Below are positions 8,572 to 13,993 of a stretch of 30,193 bases of DNA, piece after piece. Each line of letters begins with the position of its first letter. The stretch's first letter is position 1. The notes beneath the pieces are model-generated. The model had not been told where the DNA came from. It saw only the letters and a list, made by a program, of their open reading frames with translations, and did no database searches. Origin of the DNA: a bacterium (GTDB lineage: Bacteria; SAR324; XYD2-FULL-50-16); NCBI GenBank assembly GCA_024275165.1, contig JAJRZQ010000007.1, positions 1-30,193 of the forward strand. Reading direction: 5' to 3'. Both the position numbers and the translations under genes were made by a program.

Positions 8572-8688
8572 TGGCGGACACCTCAAGTTGTTAAGCTGAC
8601 TTAACATTATGTATTATATTGTTTTATTAAGGTTTTAAAATAAATTATAGCGTTATATAGGTAATGAAGCTTGCTAAGCTGGCGGACA
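8572..8688. promoter_or_regulatory. Candidate operator region: palindrome plus repeated 9-mer
   Basis: The AT-rich gap between two small phage genes holds a perfect inverted repeat GTTAAG-CTGA-CTTAAC at 8590-8605 and two exact direct copies of TGGCGGACA at 8572-8580 and 8680-8688. These are typical sizes for dimeric repressor sites, and the gene immediately upstream (8697-8867) encodes a predicted ribbon-helix-helix protein. Function as an operator is inference; no convincing -10/-35 pair was assigned. Confidence 0.35.
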
Positions 8689-8696
8689 GAATTTGT

Positions 8697-8867
8697 TTAT
8701 TCGTCTATTTTTTTTCCTAAAAGTTGGAGGTCAAAGGCCGTGAAAAGCAGTCGTAAAGCGGCATGACCCAAGTCGCTGCGGTTCCACTGAATATGAGTTA
8801 AGATTTCTCGAATTTTTTCTTCTTCCGCCTTCGTAGTGCGAAAATCCAGTCGATGATCCCTTCCCAT
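8697..8867 (-). CDS. Small ribbon-helix-helix (Arc/CopG-like) protein
   Basis: A 56-residue ORF with GAGG six bases before its ATG. The sequence MGRDHRLDFRTTKAEEEKIR reads as a short basic N-terminus, one strand (RLDFRTT) and the first helix; the remainder supplies a second helix beginning after an Asn-Arg-Ser-Asp turn. This strand-helix-helix plan and size match Arc/MetJ/CopG repressors, which bind DNA as dimers through the strand. A palindrome and a repeated 9-mer lie just downstream (8572-8688). The fold assignment is from pattern alone. Confidence 0.55.
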   Translation of the reverse strand: MGRDHRLDFRTTKAEEEKIREILTHIQWNRSDLGHAALRLLFTAFDLQLLGKKIDE

Positions 8868-9090
8868 CTTGCCTCTGCTATCTGAATGGTTTTTTTAAAA
8901 TAATTCGATTTACTGTCAACCTTAGTTGCGGGAGATACTGACAGCCCCCTAAACAACAATAACCTGAATAGGGTCGAATTTTAAAAACCAAAAAGCTAGG
9001 GCTGGACAACGCGAAGGGTCATAAATTGGGTTGTTTTTGTCCTTTTTCAATCTAAACCTGCTGCCAGATTGACCTAAAGAAAAAGGAAGC
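8868..9090. other. Intergenic region of the prophage, no gene seen
   Basis: About 220 bases between two small phage genes with no ORF of note. It is moderately AT-rich and lies downstream (in transcription) of the Mor-type activator gene, where Mu-like phages carry the middle promoter. I could not assign a clear Mor site or -10 hexamer. Confidence 0.3.
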
Positions 9091-9288
9091 TTAGGGATTG
9101 GGCAACAAAATCCAACCCTGCTGGTCCACCATCGCTTGGGCTGTTTTCCGATCAGGAGCCCGGTAGACCTTCCCCCTTTTACTGTAGACTTGCCAATAAA
9201 GCCCCTGCGCCCCTTGAACTAAAACCCGAACTTGGCAACCCTGGGGACAATTTTGCAACTGGGCCGCTGTGACTTTGATTTTTTTCAT
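9091..9288 (-). CDS. Small hypothetical phage protein
   Basis: A 65-residue basic protein starting MKKIKVTAAQLQN with AAGGAAAA upstream of the ATG. It contains two Cys (NCPQGCQV) and alternating short strands (VRVLVQGAQGLYWQVYSKRG), followed by a helix (DRKTAQAMVDQQ) and WILLPNP. No family is recognised. It lies immediately downstream of MITE copy B. Confidence 0.5.
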   Translation of the reverse strand: MKKIKVTAAQLQNCPQGCQVRVLVQGAQGLYWQVYSKRGKVYRAPDRKTAQAMVDQQGWILLPNP

Positions 9289-9306
9289 TCTTTTTCCTTT
9301 AAACTT

Positions 9307-9521
9307 AAGAAACCTCTGTAAAACTCCTTGCCTACCGCTTGTTCAAGCGGTAGTCTCATGCCCTTTGAGCTGATTATAGCCCTTGGGGCGCGTCAAGTTT
9401 TTCAACCTTTTCGGTTGGGAATGAAATCCACAATCCCAACGCGAATCAATAAGTACCACTTTTTGATTTGGCAAGGCATCCCTGCCTTGCTGGGAAACTC
9501 CGCGTTTTTCAGAGTTTCCTT
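9307..9521 (-). repeat. MITE-like element, copy B (full length)
   Basis: A 215-bp element, nearly 90% identical by eye to copy A at 12978-13191. Read on the minus strand it starts AAGGAAACTCTGAAAAACGC and ends in an imperfect inverted copy (its complement reads AAGAAACCTCTGTAAAACTC). Inside are several stem-loops: GAAACTC/GAGTTTC, GCAAGGC/GCCTTGC, CAACC/GGTTG and the perfect CTACCGCTTG-AA-CAAGCGGTAG. It has no coding capacity. TTAA flanks both sides, a possible target duplication. Insertion is at the 3' end of the Mor gene, whose last three codons and stop lie in the element. Confidence 0.8.
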
Positions 9522-9868
9522 AAGGGAAAACCCTGGAGCTTGACTAAGCGTTGCACCGTGTTGATGTGAAGTGAAAGCTCTTGCGCAATCTGGCGCTGAC
9601 TCCACCCCCGCTGTTGGAGTTTTTTGACCTTCTCTCGCAAGGCAAGGGTTTGGAACCGCCGCCCCTTGGGCAAAACCAATTGTTCCCCCCCGAAATGGCG
9701 ACAAAATACCCCGGTAAGCTGTGGACCCAAAAGTTGCCGAAGCCAATGATCGGCCTGAGGCTCCTTTTTAGGAATCCAAACCGTTTGGCCCCCTTTGGCT
9801 TGCAAGAGCTTTTTGGTCGCCTCCTCACCAAGGGCGGCCAACAGTAAATCTAATTGAATTCCAGGCAT
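9509..9868 (-). CDS. Mor-family transcriptional activator
   Basis: A 119-residue member of the Mor/C family of Mu-like phages, which activates middle or late promoters with host RNA polymerase. The N-terminal dimerisation part has AAKGGQTVWIPKK-type sequence (LLQAKGGQTVWIPKKEPQ), then LLGPQLTGVFCRHFGGEQLV and LPKG. The C-terminus carries a helix-turn-helix (RGWSQRQIAQELSLHINTVQ). I use the ATG at 9868, where the family homology begins, rather than 10024. The last residues (RKL) and the TGA lie inside MITE copy B, so the native C-terminus has probably been replaced. It overlaps the lysozyme gene by 19 bases. Confidence 0.85.
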   Translation of the reverse strand: MPGIQLDLLLAALGEEATKKLLQAKGGQTVWIPKKEPQADHWLRQLLGPQLTGVFCRHFGGEQLVLPKGRRFQTLALREKVKKLQQRGWSQRQIAQELSLHINTVQRLVKLQGFPLRKL

Positions 9869-10542
9869 GGATTGACCTTGGAAGAGAGTCGTAAAGCCAA
9901 TTCTTGGGCTAATTTTGGATTTTGTCTCGCCCAGGGGGTATCGAGTAATTCCTTGGCAGCGGCAAAAAAATCTTGCCATTGCAGGGCGGCTAAAAATTCT
10001 TCCAACCCCTTTAACCCAGTCCAACCGGTTTGCCCTAAAATTTCGGCTAAAACCCCCTTGGCAAAAGCAGGTAGCTCTTTGCCCCAGAGAAGTTTTGCTT
10101 CCACTTGAGCTAAAAGGCGCACCTTGTCAGCCGCCTCTTGGGCACGAGGACCCACTTGCCGCGCCCATTTGGAATCGAGCAACTCCTTAGCCGCCTCTTC
10201 CCATTGCTGCGCTTTGAGCGCGCTGAGAGCTTTGCGAAAGGTTAATAGGCCGTGAATCCCTAAATTAAAAGCGAGATCAACCAAGACCTCGCCCACCAAG
10301 CGAGGCAAACCCCGCCACCAGGGAAGAAAACGCTCGAGTTCGCCGACACTTTGCGCTAAATCATTTTCCAACAGGCTTTGCGCCTCAAAGAGGCTGATTC
10401 CTCTTGCTTCTAAATTACGCCCAAAGCCGATGGTTAATTTTCCCGCGGGACAGGTATAGGCTTTGAGTCGTACGCCCTCGTGGCGCATGACAGTTTGGCG
10501 GACACGCTCTAGAGGGAAGGGACAAGGGGTAGGTGGGTTCAT
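9850..10542 (-). CDS. Phage lysozyme (GH24 muramidase) with duplicated C-terminal segment
   Basis: A 230-residue endolysin that cleaves peptidoglycan glycan strands at lysis. The catalytic pattern is E22-(8)-C31-(5)-T37 in RHEGVRLKAYTCPAGKLTIG, the Cys variant of the E/D/T triad. LAFNLG and LLTFRKAL follow as in other GH24 enzymes. Residues about 105-143 (AAKELLDSKWARQVGPRAQE) recur at about 183-220 (AAAKELLDTPWARQNPKLAQ), an internal duplication that lengthens the enzyme beyond the usual 150-170. The ATG at 10542 has AGGAG five bases upstream; another ATG directly precedes it. No signal-anchor is visible, so a holin is expected. Confidence 0.87.
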   Translation of the reverse strand: MNPPTPCPFPLERVRQTVMRHEGVRLKAYTCPAGKLTIGFGRNLEARGISLFEAQSLLENDLAQSVGELERFLPWWRGLPRLVGEVLVDLAFNLGIHGLLTFRKALSALKAQQWEEAAKELLDSKWARQVGPRAQEAADKVRLLAQVEAKLLWGKELPAFAKGVLAEILGQTGWTGLKGLEEFLAALQWQDFFAAAKELLDTPWARQNPKLAQELALRLSSKVNPCLEFN

Positions 10543-10550
10543 CATTGCTC

Positions 10551-11174
10551 CTATAAGGCGGCGAGGTCTAACGGCAGAGCCTGCCATTTGCCCTCAACCG
10601 AGTGGACCCGCTGGTATAGGCGGATATATTTTTTGGTTTGCTCGATAATGATGGAATCGTGGATCGCCTCCATGGCTTTTTCCCATTGGCTGTCTTGAAT
10701 GGAAAGCCTTTTTAAACCTAAAACGCGGGGAATGGAGACCTTTCCTTCTTGGTTGACCCGAAAGGCGTCTTTGATCACGGTGACCAAATTAGGATCTGAC
10801 CCGTAAGACCAGCGCTCAATACATTGGTCGATGAGGCCCTTGGCAATCTGGAGCCGTTCATCAAAAGCAATGAGGTGAGCGACTTTGATTTCCAGTCGAA
10901 ACTGGCCGGAAAAATCTTGTAGGGTGAGGCTCTCGGATTTGCGCGGCTTGGCACCGTAGTTCTCTTGCAAGAGATTTAGGTAAGCCTCGACCTCTTCATA
11001 AATCCATTGTTTTAAGCCCTTTAACGCTTCTTGGGCTTGATTCCAACGAGAAACGATCTCCCCTAAAAGCTTATCCTTGAGCTCATCTTCACCGCGGACT
11101 TGAGACTTAGGAATGAGCCGACCCGTGGCATCTTCCCAAAATACAACCCCGTTGATTTGTGCTTCCCTTGCCAT
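10551..11174 (-). CDS. DUF3164 family early phage protein
   Basis: A 207-residue protein matching DUF3164, a family almost confined to Mu-like phages and found in their early region. Family features are the opening VVFWEDATGRLIPKSQV, the central FDERLQIAKGLIDQCIERW and the C-terminal WEKAMEAIHDSI followed by a YIRLYQR motif. Its role is unknown. It is the first leftward gene after the repressor/early intergenic region; in Mu-like genomes ner, A and B would come first, and none is present here. Confidence 0.85.
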   Translation of the reverse strand: MAREAQINGVVFWEDATGRLIPKSQVRGEDELKDKLLGEIVSRWNQAQEALKGLKQWIYEEVEAYLNLLQENYGAKPRKSESLTLQDFSGQFRLEIKVAHLIAFDERLQIAKGLIDQCIERWSYGSDPNLVTVIKDAFRVNQEGKVSIPRVLGLKRLSIQDSQWEKAMEAIHDSIIIEQTKKYIRLYQRVHSVEGKWQALPLDLAAL

Positions 11175-11231
11175 GCAACCCCCTTGATTTAAACTACCCT
11201 GGCTGGTTTAGAGCCTTTTTGTTTTTGCTCT

Positions 11232-11379
11232 CTTTCTCTTTGCGAGAAAGGAAAGGGTAGGATAGAATATAAAAACCAAAAACTTGTTTTTTAATCTAGT
11301 ATAGGTTTAATAATTTATTTTTCAACCTATTTTTTAAACTTTTTTATTAGCCGATTGAGTTAACTTGGTTTTTTAATCT
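11232..11379. promoter_or_regulatory. Repressor/early intergenic operator region with three repeated sites
   Basis: Between the divergent DUF3164 and repressor genes lie three imperfect direct copies of an AT-rich site: AACTTGTTTTTTAATCT (11281-11297), AACCTATTTTTTAAACT (11324-11340) and AACTTGGTTTTTTAATCT (11362-11379). They are spaced 43 and 38 bases apart, about four helical turns. This is how Mu-type repressors occupy arrays of repeated sites. A perfect 7-bp hairpin CTTTCTC/GAGAAAG (11232-11250) lies in the leader of the leftward transcript. Operator function is inferred. Confidence 0.55.
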
Positions 11380-11398
11380 GTTTTAAGGTTGACTCTTA

Positions 11399-11412
11399 GG
11401 TAAAAATTTACC
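11399..11412. promoter_or_regulatory. Palindrome overlapping the repressor translation start region
   Basis: GGTAAA-AA-TTTACC, a perfect inverted repeat with 6-base arms, ends five bases before the repressor ATG and occupies the place of a ribosome-binding site. It could be an autoregulatory operator or an mRNA hairpin that limits translation. No other ribosome-binding site is evident. Confidence 0.35.
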
Positions 11413-11416
11413 AACC

Positions 11417-12259
11417 ATGCAAAATCAAAACGCAATCTGCCTGACAGGGGAAGAGATGGCCACTCTACTCGGAACCTCACTGTCTTATATCCATAAAATC
11501 TGGAAGTTACAGGAATGGCCAAGTTTGAAAAGCCATAGTGGTCAAGCGGGAAGGCCCATCAGTCTCGCCCCCTTAAGCCAGCTACCGGATCGCATACAAA
11601 TTGCTTGGGTTGAAAAATCAAAAATTTCAAAAAAAACAGCCCAAATTATACTGGAATGGCCTTTACGCCAGAAATACTATGAGGAACGGAAAAAAAAGTG
11701 GGATGGAAACTCTTATGGAATCTGCCCTTTTGCTAGAGAATTATTAGTTCAACACTTTCCTGAATTTTCCAACTTGAACGCAAAAGAACCGGATTTTTTT
11801 CAACCCATTGCCCCGCAAAAAAGCAAAAAAGAACCCTTTCAAGAAGAATATACCCTCATCCCCCTGCTGAAACTACAAGCCGCCGCAGGAGCCGGGGTGG
11901 AAAACTTTGATCCAGAGGAAGCCCCGAAACATTTGGCCTTTCGTAAAGCTTGGCTACACCGAAATGTACAGGCAAACCCCGAAGGACTGGTCTTGGTCTA
12001 TGCCTATGGAGACAGTATGGAGCCCACCTTAATGGATCAGGATGTTTTGTTGATTGATCGCACTCAAAAAGATCCAAAAAACGGGAAAATCTTTGTTATT
12101 GAAGTGGAGGGACGGCTTTTAGTCAAACGATTAGAACTGTTGGTGGACGGGCAGGTGATGCTGCGCTCGGACAACCCCCTTTATACTCCGCAGAAGCTCC
12201 CCACCGATGAAGGGGTGCAGATTGTGGGGATGGTCGTTTGGCGAGGGGGGCGGGTTTAA
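11417..12259 (+). CDS. Phage repressor: Mu-type HTH plus S24 LexA-like peptidase
   Basis: A 280-residue lysogeny repressor. Residues 1-65 (LTGEEMATLLGTSLSYIHKI, then a WP turn and an RPISLAPLSQLP stretch) resemble the Mu repressor/transposase-type winged helix DNA-binding domain. Residues 148-280 form an S24 domain: a possible Ala-Gly cleavage site in QAAAGAG (154-160), catalytic Ser200 in YGDSMEPTL and Lys237 in LLVKRLE. Such repressors are inactivated by RecA-stimulated self-cleavage, so the prophage is probably induced by DNA damage. It is transcribed away from the early genes, facing three repeated sites upstream. Confidence 0.88.
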   Translation: MQNQNAICLTGEEMATLLGTSLSYIHKIWKLQEWPSLKSHSGQAGRPISLAPLSQLPDRIQIAWVEKSKISKKTAQIILEWPLRQKYYEERKKKWDGNSYGICPFARELLVQHFPEFSNLNAKEPDFFQPIAPQKSKKEPFQEEYTLIPLLKLQAAAGAGVENFDPEEAPKHLAFRKAWLHRNVQANPEGLVLVYAYGDSMEPTLMDQDVLLIDRTQKDPKNGKIFVIEVEGRLLVKRLELLVDGQVMLRSDNPLYTPQKLPTDEGVQIVGMVVWRGGRV

Positions 12260-12318
12260 GTCCTTATCCAAAAGCTAAAAAAATCTGTAAAAATAGTTCC
12301 CTTTGTGTAGAAGTTTAA

Positions 12319-12378
12319 TTAGGAAACCTCCAGCAAACTTTAGAAGTGTAAGGAGGGAGTTTTTCAAAGGGTCCTTAG
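12319..12378 (+). repeat. Decayed MITE-like remnant
   Basis: A 60-bp stretch begins TTAGGAAACCTCCAGCAAAC and ends GGGAGTTTTTCAAAGGGTCC TTAG-like. The two ends resemble the left and right termini of the MITE family in this window (consensus right end GGAGTTTTCAGAGGTTCCTT), with the interior lost. It lies between the repressor and the lipoprotein gene. Mismatches in both ends keep confidence low. Confidence 0.35.
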
Positions 12379-12425
12379 ATAATGGTTTTGGTGGTGCTGA
12401 ATATTATTATTTTATAAGAGGATAG

Positions 12426-12887
12426 ATGAAATTTTTAATCGTAGCTTTGTTTGCTTTTGTGGTTGCGGCCTGCGGCCCTACCGGATCCGATGGACAGGTA
12501 AGCTTGAAGGTGGCAGTCGACCCCAATATGGATGTTACCTATAATGGATATTTTTTAGGTTGCGTTCTCGACTCCTCTGGGACAAACGGTTGTTGTTTTT
12601 TGAATGTTAATGGGGTTTATCTTAACGCACATAGCCTGATCGACCCCGCTAAAATCACCCTTGTAACCACTGACACCACCATGACCACCATGACACCGGG
12701 TACCTATACAGCTTGTATGACTTGGTCGAGCGCGACAGACTGCCTCCAAGGTGGTTATAATGTAACGGTTGACCTGAATGCCAATCAGGGAGCAAAGGGG
12801 AAAATTCTAACCAAGGGAAGCGAGGGAAGCGCAAAAGCGGTTACCGTGACCTTCACCCAAACAGGCCCAACCGTGGCAAGCAATTAG
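12426..12887 (+). CDS. Cys-rich lipoprotein of unknown function
   Basis: A 153-residue protein with GAGG upstream of the ATG. The N-terminus MKFLIVALFAFVVAACGPTG is a lipoprotein signal with lipobox VAAC (Cys16). The mature part has further Cys in GCVLDSSGTNGCCFLNV and in CMTWSSATDC, and strand-rich Thr-heavy segments (ITLVTTDTTMTTMTPGTYTA), suggesting a beta-sandwich on the membrane surface with possible disulfides. No family recognised. It sits between the prophage repressor and the MITE/transposase scar, so it could be a phage cargo gene or a host gene. Confidence 0.7.
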   Translation: MKFLIVALFAFVVAACGPTGSDGQVSLKVAVDPNMDVTYNGYFLGCVLDSSGTNGCCFLNVNGVYLNAHSLIDPAKITLVTTDTTMTTMTPGTYTACMTWSSATDCLQGGYNVTVDLNANQGAKGKILTKGSEGSAKAVTVTFTQTGPTVASN

Positions 12888-12977
12888 CTTGTTGCCCACC
12901 CCTTCAAAAACCACCCGCCCGGTGACAGGGAAATAAAGCTTTAGACCCATCGGGCTAAAGTGAAGAAACCTTTGAAA

Positions 12978-13191
12978 AAGGAAACTCTGAAAAACGCGAA
13001 GTTTCCCAGCAAGGCAGGGATGCCTTGCCAACTCAAAAAGTGGTACTTATTGATTCGCGTTGGGATTGTAGATTTCATTCCCCACCGAAAAGACGAAAAA
13101 ACTCGACGCGCCCCAAGGGCTATAATCAGCCCGAAGGACACGAACCTACCGCTTGAACAAGCGGTAGGCAAGGAGTTTTCAGAGGTTCCTT
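12978..13191 (+). repeat. MITE-like element, copy A (full length)
   Basis: A 214-bp element with terminal inverted repeats: left AAGGAAACTCTGAAAAACGC, complement of the right end AAGGAACCTCTGAAAACTCC. It contains the stems GAAACT/AGTTTC, GCAAGGC/GCCTTGC and the perfect CTACCGCTTG-AA-CAAGCGGTAG, and no gene. A second, left-end-like motif (AAGAAACCTTTGAAAAAG) lies immediately before it at 12963-12980, as if one copy had inserted into or next to another. The right end enters a decayed small gene at 13192. Confidence 0.82.
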
Positions 13192-13346
13192 AGCAACATT
13201 TTTAGCAATATAGAGTTTTTCCATAATTGCCTCTTCAATCCATTTCCGTTGCGTTAGAGCGCATCCGCTTTCAACTTTTTGTTCAGCCAAATACAACTGC
13301 ACTTGATCCAAGAGCTTTGAGCTTACAACAGCGTTTCTTGTGCCAT
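13126..13346 (-). pseudogene. Decayed small gene interrupted by MITE copy A
   Basis: On the minus strand, ATG at 13346 begins MAQETLL and meets a stop after seven codons. In the next frame the sequence continues LLDQVQLYLAEQKVESGCAL...IEEAIMEKLYIAKNVA, which looks like a small helical protein with a possible ribbon-helix-helix plan. At 13192 it enters MITE copy A, which would add an unrelated tail (KEPLKTPCLP...). A single-base frameshift plus the insertion would explain the picture. The family guess is weak. Confidence 0.35.
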
Positions 13347-13374
13347 TTGTTCACCTTCAATTTTGGTATTCTGT

Positions 13375-13500
13375 TTATAAAGCATCCACAGCAATATGAA
13401 TCTTGGCGTCAAACCCACCTCTAGAGCGGCCTAACGACTGGGCAGACTGTCCACCGCTATAGCGCCACTGCCCGTAATGGCTATCGACATTATCATTCCA
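13375..13500 (-). pseudogene. IS5-family transposase fragment
   Basis: Minus-strand translation gives WNDNVDSHYGQWRYSGGQSA followed by QSLGRSRGGFDAKIHIAVDA L and a stop at 13375-13377. The GRSRGG-F-x-x-KIH-x-x-VDA block is a signature of IS5-group (IS427/ISL2-like) DDE transposases. Only about 40 residues remain, so it is non-functional. It abuts a transposase fragment on the opposite strand. Confidence 0.65.
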
Positions 13501-13871
13501 ACCCAAAGGTCTGTAAAAACTGCTCCCTCTTAAGCCAATGTACTCATCGTAAAGATCATGTTAAAGTCTTGACCCGTCATGTTTGGCAGGATGCCAAAGA
13601 TAGGGCTGACGCGCTGAGACTCACCGACTGGGGCAAAGAAATTTACAGCAGGCGAAAAGAGACCGTAGAGCGCGGCTTCGCCGATGCCAAGCAGCACCAT
13701 GGTCACAGATATGCAAAGTTTAGAGGTTTGGAAAGGGTCAAAATGCAGTGCCTGCTGGCCTCAGCCTGCCAAAATATGAAGAAAATGGCCCTAATCTGGG
13801 GTTATTTGCTTAAGATTTACTGGGCCCAAGTGAGATTTAGGGTTTTGGGGGTTCAATTGGCAAGAATTTAA
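13482..13871 (+). pseudogene. IS1182-like transposase C-terminal fragment
   Basis: An open frame of about 130 codons without a proper start reads YRHYHSNPKVCKNCSLLSQC, then THRKDHVKVLTRHVWQD and RRKETVERGFADAKQHHGHR with YAKFRGLERVKMQCLLASAC after it. The Cys pair region, RHVW and the VER-FADAK block with the final catalytic Glu are typical of the C-terminal half of IS1182-type transposases. The N-terminal half with the two catalytic Asp is missing and replaced by the opposed IS5-type fragment, so it is a relic. Confidence 0.72.
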
Positions 13872-13888
13872 AGACGAAGAATCAAAAC

Positions 13889-13906
13889 CTGAGACCTCTG
13901 CAAAAT
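13889..13906 (+). repeat. Terminal-inverted-repeat-like motif
   Basis: GAGACCTCTGCAAAATCT resembles ends of IS5/IS1182-type elements and shares the core CCTCTG-(C)-AAAA with the MITE termini. Its orientation is that of a left end facing right, so it is not the expected right end of the transposase fragment before it. It may be a relic of another copy. Confidence 0.4.
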
Positions 13907-13932
13907 CTTTATTTAACCTAGCCCTGAAAACA

Positions 13933-13993
13933 ACAAACCCCGCTGAGAGTCGGAGTTTGTCAAAAGTCTGGGGGCTGAAAGCCCTTTTTTTTT
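13933..13993 (+). terminator. Tandem hairpins, the second with a 9-T tract
   Basis: ACAAACCCCG/CGGAGTTTGT (13933-13942 with 13951-13960) is followed by GGGCT-GAA-AGCCC and nine T residues (13972-13993). The second hairpin is a good rightward intrinsic terminator, blocking transcription from the transposase relic into the feoB 3' end. Its service to leftward feoB transcripts is less clear because the T run is on the wrong side. Confidence 0.65.

Noticed and set aside
8506-8607. Longer start for the small protein at 8308-8505
   Set aside because: The extension crosses the palindrome region and lacks a ribosome-binding site, whereas 8505 has GGAAGG.
9402-9847. Several overlapping ORFs through MITE copy B and the Mor gene
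   Set aside because: They are shadows of Mor and the repeat, without homology.
12887-12960. CTTTAG...CTAAAG hairpin as terminator of the lipoprotein gene
   Set aside because: No T tract follows and the stem is short with mismatches.
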